Positions 33,029 through 44,347 of a DNA stretch of 64,000 bases are shown piece by piece (position 1 is the stretch's first letter; every line of letters begins with the position of its first letter). Both the position numbers and the translations under genes were made by a program. The notes below the pieces were generated by a model. That model saw only the letters and a list, made by a program, of their open reading frames with translations, was not told where the DNA came from and searched no databases. Source of the DNA: Nothopassalora personata (Eukaryota; Ascomycota; Dothideomycetes; Mycosphaerellales; Mycosphaerellaceae); NCBI GenBank assembly GCA_033816765.1, contig CM066298.1, positions 1,674,001-1,738,000 of the forward strand, written 5' to 3'.

Positions 33029-33298
33029 GATAGCGATGAGCAGCGAGGGGTAGCGATGGGTAGCAAAGGAATGTGTTGAATGCAAGGCGAGACGAACGCC
33101 TGAGAAGCTCTGCTGCTGATGATGTGTGCTGAACGATGTTTGGTATTGAAGGCGAAAGGATTTGGGATGGAATTCGAGAGAAGAAAAACACTTATGCCAT
33201 CGATGGACCAGGGATCGAGGCTGGCAGAAGTCCATGGCGGGAGCAGAACCTTTCCTGCAAGGTTCCTAAACTCAAATCCGTGAGTGACTGCTTGAACA

Positions 33299-33663
33299 GG
33301 AAGGCACGGATTTTCCCCCAGCGAGCAATGGGGCAGGAACGACAGGAGACCGACTATGCAATATGGGTATGCGAAGCTACCGCTACTCCATACGATAGGC
33401 CTCGTATGGTGAAGGGGTTGTTCGGTGTGGTGTGGAAGGTGTAACAAGTCCATGAAGCCTCGGTGTCGTGATAGCGGTGCTGGAAGGCACGGCTTTGCCC
33501 CAGCGAGCGATATAGCACGAACGACTGGAAATCGACCGCACGATATGGGTATCGGAAGCTGCCTCTGCTTCACGCGAAGGACCTCCTATGGTGAAGCACA
33601 TGGCTGATGTGATGTTGAAGGCGCAATAAGTTTTCGAACTTCTGCTGCTGCGACAGCGACGCT
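33299..33663. repeat. Imperfect ~183-bp tandem duplication
   Basis: Unit 1 (33299-33481) and unit 2 (33482-33663) both begin ggaaggcacgg and share, in order, ccccagcgagc, gaacgac, atatgggtat, gaagct, tatggtgaag, and similar ends with cgtgatagcggtgct/gcgacagcgacgct. Spacing is nearly constant and similarity is moderate. It lies 270 bp upstream of the RRM gene start, so it is in its promoter or leader. Confidence 0.8.
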
Positions 33664-36600
33664 GCGTGGCTTCCCGCTCGGCTACCACCCCTGTCGGCGT
33701 GCTACTCTCGAGCGCCCTAAGCGAGGAAAGATCGGGATGGTTGGCGTCGATACAGGTGGGATGGGAGGTAGCTGTACAGATTGCGTGGCGGTCCATGCTG
33801 CTTGCCTGAGGCCTCGTGGCGATACGAGATGGTCGATGTCGCCTCTCCGTCTGTTGGTAAGGGCAGTGTGCAGTCGCTGAAGGAGTGTCTAAACTATTCG
33901 ACAGTCAGTCGGAGAGCAATGCCATGTTGTCTATGTCGAAAGAGCGTTCGCCTGTCTGCGGTGCCATCAGTCCCTACTCTCATATATCAGTGCCACCTCA
34001 CAGTGCCGCCACATACCTTCATGTCCAGGCTGACCCTCACCACGGACGCACGAGGCGCTGGGAGCCTCTTGTAGTGACGAGTAGCAATGCTATCCATGCC
34101 ATCGCTGTCCAAGATATCACCACCTGGTGGCGCTGTATGTCCATGGCTGCCGCGGACTTGATCAAGATTCGAGAGGCCTTCAGATCAGACTCTGACGGCG
34201 AAGACACCATGAGGCATGCACACGTCGTCGCCACTGATCCTATCAGCATCACACATCGACGTTCGATAAGACATTGAGCACAACCCAAGCCATAAGGACC
34301 GACCCTGGGTACTCCATCAACCGCAACAGCAACACCCTTAGCCTGCTCCCATCCATCGGTCGCACACAAAGAGTCTAGCAGACAGCGCAAGCAACGCAAA
34401 CACGATGCTCCCCGAGCGACATGCGAATGTGCCTTCAGGTAGCCTTCGAAGCTGTCAAACAGCTCGCGGTCAGAAAGAGACGGGACAGGGAGAGAAAGCA
34501 CAGGGCAGAACAGTAGGCAGAGCACATCCACTCATCGCGTAGCGTCCCTGGACGGCCGACCTCAGGTAGCCTCAGCGCCAAACCGATGATTGAAGCAATG
34601 AGAAGATACTAACAGCTGTGCTTGTGGGAGAAATGTCGTGGTACGGACAGGACGCCTCAGAAGGACCGTTGAGCCTCGTCACGAGGTCGATGACCATCGC
34701 GAGCGTACGCCAGCATCGTATCGCCACATCGTAGCAAGAGCATGGCAGGTTTGCTGTAGCCGCCGACTGCGTTTGCGGCGTGGCAAACAGCATATCAGGT
34801 AGTGTCGAAACGCGCACCACCGGAGAGACATCTAGAGATTGGTGATCCCAAGCAAGAGAGGTGGCGCACAGCGCAACACATACACCTGGCAAACCACATG
34901 ATCCTGTAGACGGGCCCAGGTGTCACTGGAGATGTCTTTTAAACGACACTTTCAAACGACCCCTGGTCAGTGAGCGGGCCAAAGTAGTCAGGGCGGCAAC
35001 GCCTTGATCTCCTGGAAGAAAGGACAACACCGCACGGAGCACCATGCTCATGGTACCAAGCCCCGTCAATAGTTCGATGACCCAGCATGACCCAAGATCG
35101 CAAACCGGGGAGCAACACAGGTGAGAAATGGCCGTGCGTCCGGAGATGAGCTTCAGTCAAGTCCTAAACCACCGCTGAGGAAACGGAAAGACCTGGCCAG
35201 AATGGGTACACAAGCCTATGGACGCTGAATCGCGAGATTCGGAGCCTCCTGGGACCATAATATAGGTGCATATCGTGGTATCGGATAGGTCTATGATATG
35301 ACCTAGACCAGGAACCCGCCAGGAAAGTGCACTACTCACAGTCGCTGGACACAAGGTCCAATCAACCGTATCATGGATGAAGCACAATTCCAAGTAGTCC
35401 AGTAGATGATACTTGATTGGTAACCTCTAGCTCAATGGGTGATGCACTGGCAACCGAGACCATGAGCCTATCACATGCCCCGCAAAGTATCCCAGGAATA
35501 GTCGAAGCCGCCAGAGTTCAGCATTGGAGGACAAGAGCTGCACATTCGGTGCGAGAAGGAACACTGGTCAGTGTGATGGTAAAGCCTGGGCACCATGTTG
35601 CTTCAAGAGGCGCCGGCCACCATTGTCCGTGCTATACGCCATACGACCGATATTGGCTCGATGGCAGGTCGGACCTGCCTTGGAGATCGTGGTTTGACCT
35701 GCCAGAATCAGAAGTGCCCAAGTTCCTGGATTCGGCTTCGCGATAGAATAGAGGCTCACAGACTCCTGCACCATTGGGGTGCAACTGCAGACAGGAGCAC
35801 CAGTACCACAGCCGAGAGACGCAATTCCCGGACCCTGAGCTCTTCGCAGCGGTTCTCCAGGAGCCGTTCCACGGTTTGGTACCACTCGTCAGCACTCTGA
35901 ATGGTGGCAAGTCTGTCCCATCATGACTTTGGAGGACTACAAGTATACTCAACATGGCGCTCCACCATGCTGTATCTTGACGGTTCAAAGGAGACAATCA
36001 CGTGCTGTCACCCTGGATACCGATTTTCGCACGAGGTAACTGATGTCAGGGATGATCCGAATGCGGTTTTCCGCTTTTTTGAACTTGCTCGCCTTGAGCC
36101 CTCCTTCTGTGTGGTCGAAGCGTTAGGATGCATGCTATCCTATCCTTCAAAGAGGTTTCGAAACCGAGTACGACCATGTGGCGATTAGCAAGAGAGTGTC
36201 CATGCTCATCTCTGCCGAGCCGTGTACCCTTGTACATGTCTTCTTCCCACATGTGATGGCGCTGTTGAGTACTGCAGGCCAGTCATATATCATCGCGGCC
36301 TTATAGAAGTCGCAGCAGCAGTGCCACAAGTTGGGGACTTGCCAGAACGTGTGTCGTTGCTGAAGTCGTGCGGCTCCAAGTCGTTACACTGCTTTCTTGC
36401 TGTGACAGCAGGTGGAGCATGTCATCCTATATCGCTCGCCGTTTATACTCTGGGCCATTCCGCACTATGAGCGGGTGCCGCATTGCTCATTTCTCCCCGA
36501 AGGCATCTTGTCCTGACAGTTCGCACTGCGCTCTTTCCCACGCTCAGGTCGAGATGGGTGTTGCGGCTCTCAAGCTGGACCACTCCTAAAAGCCGCTTCA

Positions 36601-38839
36601 GGTGGCTATCCAGTCTGTGCTCGCCCATTCTAACCTCGGAGGACTGCGCTTATGTCGCGTTACTCATTGTCGCAGAGTTCGGGGTGGTGGTTCGTTCAGG
36701 TTTCGCTCGGTTTGAACGGGGGGCTGCTTACGCCTCCTTGGTCGCAGATTGCCTGTGCACGGCTCTGTGTCGTTGAGCACGCTCAATAAAGCCTGGTAGG
36801 ACATTGAACGTTTGGAGAAATGATGGTTTTGTTATGGAAGGAGGCCTGGCATGAAGTCTAGTGCTCTTCCCTGCAACGCGGCTCCGCGGCTGCCCAGGTC
36901 TGCACTTCACCGAAGGCGACCTTGACATCGTGTCGTCGATCCTCGCCGACATCACCGTGCTTCATTATAATGATGTAAACCACGCGCATTTCAGCATACA
37001 AGCCTGTGACGAGCGAAATGTGGCGATGTGGACGGGGCAGACCCGAGGCAGAAATGTCCCGGGACACCTTCGAACGTTTGGAAAGAGCGACGACGACGAC
37101 GACGACGAAAAACTGCACTCGTTCGGTTACGCTGGTTCGGCTACACTCGTTCGAGGCAGCTAGCACAAGAGGTACATGTGGTACTACACACAAGCTCCGC
37201 GAATGAACGAAATCAATCGTGCACAGGTTACATGAAGCATATCGCACGCTCCTAGTCCCCAATTTGGCTGCTTGTATGCGAGATCAGCCAGCTATGCCGA
37301 CTCATATCATTACAGTCGCCTCAGTGCATCCCCAAATGTCAAAGTCGATCCTTCATTAACAAGCATGCGCAAGGCTCTCGTACCCGGCGAGAGCCATAAA
37401 TTGTCAATTCTGCTGGGAAGCGTGGATAGGAGTACGACCTGCGCATTGTTCCCTCGGTCTGCCTCGGGCTCCACAAAGACAGTCTCCAATGCTGTGGACT
37501 GCGACATCGGACAATGTCAATCCGTCACCAGTATCAGGTCCGGATGCCAGAGATTTGAAATCCTAACTCACACTCCATGATGTGGTTGAATGCAACGTCT
37601 CCCCACCGTTACGTGCATCGTGAAGCGTCAGTCCTAATCGATTCAACATGGTCCTACACAAATTCGGCTGGCAGATGGGGAAGATGTTTGGTTCAAGCAA
37701 GATTCACCCTGGATAAGGACGTGGTCCCCGTCATCGCATTATCCGGCCGGTTCACTTGGGAAGCGACTTGCCCAAAATCTTTTCGCTGTCGAATAAGTTA
37801 TAGGAAGTGTCGATACCAGAAACTCGCAGCTTGCTCAGCATCTAAGACGCGACGAGACGCGACTTACCACATGCCGCAAAGCCTCGAGACTTAAGCTAGG
37901 TACTGCGACTTCGATGCTTAGCGTCTATCGACGCTGTGATGGTCTCGCGTAGGGGCGATGTAGCTCCAGGACTTAGCGGAGCATCTTAAAGACATATAAA
38001 TGACGCACTTCACTGGCAACACATGACTTCGACACATGAGGTCGGAGACGTTTCAATCAGGCAGCGATTAAAAAGGCTGCATGTTGTAGAATATATTCCC
38101 AAGCGAGTGCTGTATGCCAGCGCCAACTTACTTGATCTTCGTACCACAACCTAAAAGGACTGATTTATCTTGCTCGAATTGGGTCTTGTCTTTATCGACA
38201 CTCTTACGAAAATCGCTTCCTAGTCCCGGCCCGTATACGGTAAGGCTATTTAGGCACGCTAGATAAAGAGAGCAGGGAAAGGTGAGCTCAGCAGCAGCGC
38301 CAATGAATGAGTGGTGTCTCTACACAAGACTCACTAGGTCATTGAGTTATATTGCCACAGATGGTAAGGCTGAAATGATAATACTTGTTGCAGGCTAGAG
38401 AAATGATGGGTATCTCTAGCTCGCAAGGCAGTCCTTGATATTTTACTCTGAATTCGAGAATCCGGTACAAGGAGCTGTACGTGTCGACTTCTCTGTCCAG
38501 CCGCGAAGGTACTTTGCAGATCTACGGGTCGACTTGCGATACAGTCGCAGCCTCTGTACAGGATGTGTTGTTTATGCCCTAGGTGACGTTCTGCACCGAT
38601 CATCCTACATTCAGATAATTGGTTCGCAGGGCCTTTGACCCAGCTTCAATCAAAGTCCCATTTGAAGTGCCGATGGAAGCACCAAAATATCGCGAAGTGA
38701 TGAGTAGAAGTCAGATCGGTGGAGGAATAGGTTGGAGAAAATCATATTGTCCAGCGGCACGCCATGCTGGGTATTCGAAGTTTGGAGGCTCCTTTCGCTC
38801 ACCTCTGACACCCGACAGCTGTGAATGAAGCAGAGATTC
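33664..38839. other. 5.2-kb region without recognisable genes
   Basis: Many short frames occur on both strands, none with a family signature, signal peptide or consistent splice structure. It includes a short (CGA)n-like run at about 37088-37108. Base composition is like the gene-containing parts and not AT-rich, so this is not the RIP-type decay seen at the right end. It may be old pseudogene debris, non-coding transcripts or large regulatory space. Confidence 0.45.
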
Positions 38840-39670
38840 TCAGCGTTGCGACAAGCTTCTGGCTAAAATACGATAGCGTTTCCTCACGCTATCAGAAGAC
38901 CTGTGTGGCAGAAGCGGGAAGTTAAATTCAAATCTCGACCCTTTCTTCCGCATCCGCAATATCAGATTGTCCTCATCTATGAACCATTTCTTACGCCCAA
39001 ATCGCCGCGTCCCGGGTGGTAGGCGAAGGTAGAAAAGGAATGCGATCGAGTTTCGTGGCGATCTCCTCCGCGGATGCGCCAGCGCGTAAGCGAGGGATCT
39101 CATCGTCCTCTGCTCGTTCCACATAGTGCTCTTCGATTAGACCAGGGGGTCGATATATAGGCCTGGCGGGAGGTGTTGATAATGCCGCTCGGACACAACA
39201 CGTACGCAGTGCCCAAGTCTCAATGCAATCACCGGCCATGGCACACCAGCAGCTTGTAGTGCTAGAATTTGCCGATCTTCTTCGACACTAATAGCAACAG
39301 GGGAGGCTTCTTTGAGCTCGACATCCGACGTTGAGCGACCTTCGAAGACGAAGATGGCGAATATTTTCCTTGGTCGCGGTAACACTATTTCCCGGATTGG
39401 CTGCAACATCGATCATTGTGAATCCAGCGTTCCGTAGACATGAAAGGTTCTCGTCTTCGTCCATTGTCCAGTTACTAAGATTCTGGCTAGGTACTACGGA
39501 ACAGGCTGTGGAGGAGGGGCCTGCTCTACATTTGAGTCCCAAAACTGGCTGGAAGAGACTTGTTCCAAGTTCATGCGCAATATACAATCTTTCCTATTAG
39601 TCTTTCTTAGACCTAACAAATGGTCGTCTTCGGCCCTCGTCCACTTCTGACCAGAGGGTACAGGCTGTGA
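38840..39670 (-). pseudogene. Multi-repeat Myb/SANT-like protein gene, frameshifted
   Basis: On the minus strand, alternating frames give successive Myb/SANT-like units: GQKWTRAEDDHLLGLR (about 39640), NWTMDEDENLSCLRNAGFTM (about 39460), ISVEEDRQILALQAAGVPWPV (about 39270), ERAEDDEIPRLRAGASAEEI (about 39100) and KKWFIDEDNLILRMRKKG with LPHRSSDSVRKRYRILA (about 38970-38860). Each has the acidic EED/DED turn, then a helix, then a small-residue turn. The frame changes between units, with no intron that fits, so the gene appears broken by several one-base indels. Such repeats bind DNA or histone tails. The last unit is the best preserved. Confidence 0.55.
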
Positions 39671-40083
39671 ACGTACGCAAATCTATTCGTTGTCATCTGC
39701 GCATTCCCGAATGGCACTTCAGGAACCATCGTGAGGCTCTACAACCTTGAAATTCACAGTCGTAGACGACAGCGCCTGCGATGTTGCAGTGGAGGCACAT
39801 CTCAACGAATTCCTGACATTACTCCATTGAACATGCCACAAAAGCCAAGTTGTGCTCAGAACCGATCATGACTTTGGCCGGGTGAGGATCTGCGCAGCCC
39901 TTGTATCGGCATGCGTACAACATGGTAGGACGTGAAGCTTGCCGATAATCTGGACCGGATACTCACCGGCTACTGAGAATATAGCTAATCCCGATTTGGT
40001 CACAGACATCCGTACCTTCTTGTGCCGCGAACTTTTTGGCCAACGGAATATTATCCAACACATATCATCGACTTCGGCACGAA
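39671..40083. other. Intergenic, 5' of IPI3
   Basis: Likely the IPI3 promoter and the start side of the Myb-like pseudogene. Nothing else recognised. Confidence 0.4.
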
Positions 40084-41664
40084 ATGCTCACAGAGCGCTT
40101 CATAGCCTCTGTCGGGGTGCCAATCAAAGCGGCCGGCGCCAATGCGGCAAAAGACGCGGCCATCTTCCTACACGAGTACCAGCCATTGTCCCAGCAGCGA
40201 ACAGCCTACAAAAAATCTGCCACGCCGCGGAACTGTCTTGCCGTGAGCGACAACCATATCTTCGCAGCGCAGGCCGATAAAGCTGTCGTCCATGTTTACA
40301 ACAGGGCAAAGGGCAATCAAGAAGCCACTGTGCCCTTCACTGAACGCATCTCCTCCATCACTTTGGCTTGCGATGATTCTGTACTATTCATTGGAACTGT
40401 AGAGGGCAGGATCTTTCTGTGGGAGATATGCACAGGTCGACAGCTCACCACGGGCCAACTGCATCTCCAAGCGATCACGTCACTGGCAGCTGATCCAACA
40501 TCGAATTTTCTGCTTTCTGCTTCGAAGGATGCAACAGTGCTTGTGTGGTCGATACCCGCACTGCTTTCGTTCTCCAGCACCAACACAGTTTCTCAGCTCC
40601 GGACGTTCGATGCACACCATTCGGAAGTGATCGCGCTCACGGTTGGCCACAGCTCATCTCGCTGCAATATCGCAGTGACTGCCTCCAAGGACAAGACATG
40701 CTTGGTCTGGGATTATCATACTGGCAACCTCCTACGAACTTATCTACTTCCAGAAGTACCCCTCAGCATGGCGCTAGATCCAGCTGACCGCGCTGTGTAT
40801 CTGGGTTACGAGGACGGCAGTCTGCAACAGCTTGACCTGTACACTGCTCCAAGCGGTGCCTTGGATGCGGTACATAATGCAGCAGACGCCACTACGCCAG
40901 TGTTACCGCGGCAATCGACTCGCTGGAAACTGCAGGATACGACACACGGATCTGCTTGGAGCCTCAGTGTTTGTTTCGATGGCTCCATCGTGGCTTCGGG
41001 CCATCAATCGGGTACGGTCCTGGCATGGGACACTGCTCGCGGCAGCTTTATTTCATCTCTGGTACAGCCGCCATTATCTGGGCCAGTAAACAACTTATGC
41101 TTTCTGCCAGTGGATGGATCCGGCACGAAGACGGCACCGAGCAAGACTAAGGTCGTAGAGATTGTGAAGCCGAAGTTTGGAGCCTTTGATAGCGGTGGAA
41201 GCGGTACGGTGCCTGGAAATTATACAATCAAAGCGCACTTCGCATCGTCGCTCGCGAGTTCCGACGGTCTTGACGCTAGCAGTGGTTTCATGGATGCCTT
41301 GACAGCGCCGACTTTTCCCGCTGCGCTCCTAGACGAAGGCCTTACAGAAATTGCCTTCTGGAACAGTTCACCAGCTCGGGATTCTGATCTTCATGAAGGA
41401 CATGATAACGATGACTTCATGGCACTCGATGATGCACCTGCGAGAGTCAATGCACCTAGCATCGAGGACGAGAACATGGAGTTGAAGCGCCAGATCGAAG
41501 CTTTGAGAAGGGTGCAACAAAAGACGTTCGAGAAAATGGACAAGCTCAACTTAGAAAGGAAAGGACTCTTGCAGAGGGAACAGAACAGGCTTGCCAGCAA
41601 GGCCAACAGGAAGCCTAATGGCCATGTCAACGCTGACACCTCAAGCGATGAATATATGGGATGA
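40084..41664 (+). CDS. IPI3: Pre-rRNA-processing protein Ipi3 (WD40)
   Basis: An intronless frame of 526 residues from ATG 40084; MLTERFIASVG is the family start (the frame is open 48 bases further upstream). WD40-type repeats are visible: HVYNRA, ISSITLACDDSVLFIGTVEGRIFLWE, ITSLAADPTSNFLLSASKDATVLVWS, VIALTVGH with TASKDKTCLVWD, and AWSLSVCFDGSIVASGHQSG with LAWD. A Ser/Ala-rich linker follows. A C-terminal coiled coil (ENMELKRQIEALRRVQQKTFEKM) matches the Ipi3 end that contacts its partners. Ipi3 is part of the Rix1-Ipi1-Ipi3 complex, which acts on pre-60S particles in the nucleus and is needed for ITS2 removal. Length and architecture are normal. Confidence 0.92.
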   Translation: MLTERFIASVGVPIKAAGANAAKDAAIFLHEYQPLSQQRTAYKKSATPRNCLAVSDNHIFAAQADKAVVHVYNRAKGNQEATVPFTERISSITLACDDSVLFIGTVEGRIFLWEICTGRQLTTGQLHLQAITSLAADPTSNFLLSASKDATVLVWSIPALLSFSSTNTVSQLRTFDAHHSEVIALTVGHSSSRCNIAVTASKDKTCLVWDYHTGNLLRTYLLPEVPLSMALDPADRAVYLGYEDGSLQQLDLYTAPSGALDAVHNAADATTPVLPRQSTRWKLQDTTHGSAWSLSVCFDGSIVASGHQSGTVLAWDTARGSFISSLVQPPLSGPVNNLCFLPVDGSGTKTAPSKTKVVEIVKPKFGAFDSGGSGTVPGNYTIKAHFASSLASSDGLDASSGFMDALTAPTFPAALLDEGLTEIAFWNSSPARDSDLHEGHDNDDFMALDDAPARVNAPSIEDENMELKRQIEALRRVQQKTFEKMDKLNLERKGLLQREQNRLASKANRKPNGHVNADTSSDEYMG

Positions 41665-41980
41665 AGGAATTGCTGCAACGTACAGAATGGAAAGTCCTCT
41701 TGGACAGATTGGACGACCCAGCAACGCCACAAGTTGCAGGCTTGGCAGCACGAGGCATGCAAGGACGCTCGAACAGGCAATTTCCAAGGGTGACAGCAGC
41801 ATTCCTCATCCCACAGCCACGTATTTGTTTTGCGTTTCGTGGATGATGGAATGCTCTATACTCTCAACAGTCGCGAAGTCGAGAAACAGTCTTTCGCTAC
41901 CATCGCGAGCACTGGTTGCACCGACCGAGAGTCGTTACATGGTGGATTCATCTTTTCTTACTGACAACACAGCTTTCAGC
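41665..41980. other. Intergenic, IPI3 to secreted protein gene
   Basis: The frame remains open through part of it (from about 41591), but without family features. It must contain the end of IPI3 and the promoter of the next gene. Confidence 0.4.
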
Positions 41981-43344
41981 ATGGGTCTCAGTCGTTCTTT
42001 CGCCGTATTGGTAGCATCAGCACTTGCTTTCCAAGTTGAAGCGCGCCATGTATTGGCACCGTACAAGCATGAAGCAGTCGAGCTCAATCGACGACAAGGT
42101 GGACCAGTCATCGAGGCAACACCAGAGCCAGCAGCAATCGCAGTCACAACGCCACCTGCGATCTTGACGTTTGTTACACCATCACCGGGAGCATCACCGG
42201 TAGCGGTAACGGAACAGAGCCAGATTGTGGACTCTTTCGTGCCACAATTCACGCTATGCGACTTACCACCACAGGCTGTCTATCCAGTCACGCCATTGCC
42301 TTCCATGGTATGTTGCTCCGACGAGAGCCCCACTCCTTGAGACATTGTGAGACAGAGAGAGTGGTGCTAATCGTCGCATTAACAGACTACCATGAGCGCA
42401 CCATGGAGGAATTACTCAATCTCGATACCACCAGGAAACGGAACATGCACCACAATTTACAGCCCAACACAGACAATGGTCTGCGCCACCACCCTGACCG
42501 GACTTGTCACAAAATACACTGTCAGCGAATGTGCGCAAGACATCACCTTCTCAACCGAGTATGGCGCTGTGCTCGCATCGCCGACTGGGACTCCCGCTTC
42601 AGGCGCGAGCGGAATCGCTCTTATCACTCCAGCACCAACCCTTCAGCGGATTACCACTTACTACCTGGCACCATGGGAGGCAGTGACGGCCGGTATCGCG
42701 CCCGAGGAAGTGACTCTCGAGGTCTGCGCGACTTACGCCAACGGCACTGAGGAGTGCATCAGGCAGTACGAGGTCTGGCACACGTCACTCATCACTTCCA
42801 TTGCCACCACAACGACGTCCGTGAACATCTCGACAACGATCCACGGCCTCTCGCAGCTCATCGTCGAGACTTTCGTTGCCAATGTGACGGCGCAAGTGAC
42901 GACTTTCAGCATGGCCACCAGAATGGAGCTTGAATACAAGACCGAGATCGAGACGACGGAGCGAGAGACGGCAACACCAACGAGTGCACCTACGAGCTAT
43001 ATTACCGTGACCCTGGAGAATGCGACACCGAGCAGTGGTGACTCGACGTAAGTCAAATCAAGACTACGAGAGAGAAGCTCTGACTAACTGAGATTCCAGT
43101 ACCACCAGAACTTCCACAATCCGACTGACTCGTAGCACCACAGTCTACGTCGGTACGAGGACCGTGACTTTGCCAGATGGCAATCTGCCCACTCCGGTTG
43201 AGGCTGCAGAAGACGGTGCACTTCCTACGCCGACGTAAGCCCATCGCCTTGACTCTGAACTCTCCGTTTCAACGCTGACAATGACGCAGCGAATCTGTTG
43301 ACTGGGTGGGCATGCTCGGTATACCGACCGCGAGGAAAGAGTAA
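41981..43344 (+). CDS. Secreted Thr/Ser-rich cell-surface-type protein
   Basis: Four exons (41981-42307, 42386-43047, 43100-43234, 43290-43344) join into 392 residues. The signal peptide MGLSRSFAVLVASALAFQVEA is followed by a Pro/Thr/Ala-rich region. A central domain contains paired Cys (NGTCTTIYSPTQTMVCAT, SECAQDITFST, LEVCATYANGTEEC) and many N-glycosylation sites (NGT, NIS, NVT, NAT). A long Thr/Ser-rich stretch ends in VGTRTVTLPDG. The end WVGMLGIPTARKE lacks a hydrophobic GPI-type tail, so it is more likely secreted or wall-trapped than GPI-anchored. All introns are 52-78 bp with aag/cag-type acceptors. Function unknown; similar composition is common in fungal wall proteins and adhesins. 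Confidence 0.8.
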
Positions 43345-44347
43345 GGGAGGAAGTGGTCAGGGCAGATGGTCGTGTTTCTAGGTTTAGTGTATTCTCTTGT
43401 GCAACGCCGGTCGTACCGTTTTTCCTGTTCAGACGAGAGTCTCGTCATCTCTGCTACTTTTGCAGCCAGCTTCCTACCTGAATTGCTTGAACACTGGACA
43501 CATGTAATCGCACTCGCTTCTCGCAGATGCAGTGCGACGATCGGTGAGGTGCGGAAAAGGTTCTCACGCTTCCTGATTAGAGAGCCAAGCCAGCCGGTGG
43601 GCGTCTCCACAATGGCGTGGAGGCTTGCAGGGATGTGTGTGTGTGTGTGGGGAGAGAGAGAGAGGCGAAAGACTTCCGCTTTCACCACTCTTCTTTGATG
43701 CCTTGTGCCTTCATCTCAATAGCAACAAACACATGGCCATCACGAGACAGACGACTTTCGTCGGTCTAGGCCTTATGGGCATAGCCGCGGAGCGCCTTGC
43801 ACGTGGCCGTGATATGTTGGAGATGTTATTAAGATGCCTGTCCCAGCGATGCAACACACCCGGCAAAGGATGCAAGCCACGAGCAAGCAGCGGTGTTGCT
43901 GCCTTGGCGACAACAGGAGAGCTCATGTTGGCAAGTTGGTTGGTACCAGATGCCAGACACGCGGATCGCCACGCTGCTCCAGCTTCTTCCTCCCGGTGTG
44001 GAGAGCCACATGGGCTACATGGGCTGGGGAAGGATGATGATGGACGTTGCGCCTTGGGAAGTTGGGAGTACTGTACAGTACCTGTGGAGGCACAGGTGGT
44101 CACGATGGACGACGGCAGCTGTGCTGTGCGCCACCTGCACGACGGTTCAGCTGAAGCGGTCTATACTACTCTATAATGCTTGCTTGCGCCGCCCCAAGCC
44201 GCGGGTCCGTCTTTTTGAACGTCTCCTTCCTTGAGCGCTTGTGCAACTTGACTTCCACATTGACATCGCCCACCGCACTCACCGCACCGCACTCACCGCA
44301 CCGCACCCCCACACTGTACTGACCACAACCACAACGCACCGGCAACC
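43345..44347. other. Intergenic with microsatellites
   Basis: Includes (TG)n then (AG)n at 43633-43664 and a run of caccgcactcaccgcac repeats at 44271-44312, shortly before the transporter start. ORFs on both strands at 43625-44234 overlap and have no domain. Confidence 0.5.

Noticed and set aside
35420..35500. tRNA-like A-box (tagctcaatggg)
   Set aside because: No matching B-box (GGTTCGANTCC) at the right distance, and the arms do not pair into a cloverleaf.
43625..44234. ORF reading through the TG/AG microsatellites
   Set aside because: The protein is a product of the simple repeats plus Cys/Arg-rich noise, and it is contradicted by an equally open minus frame.
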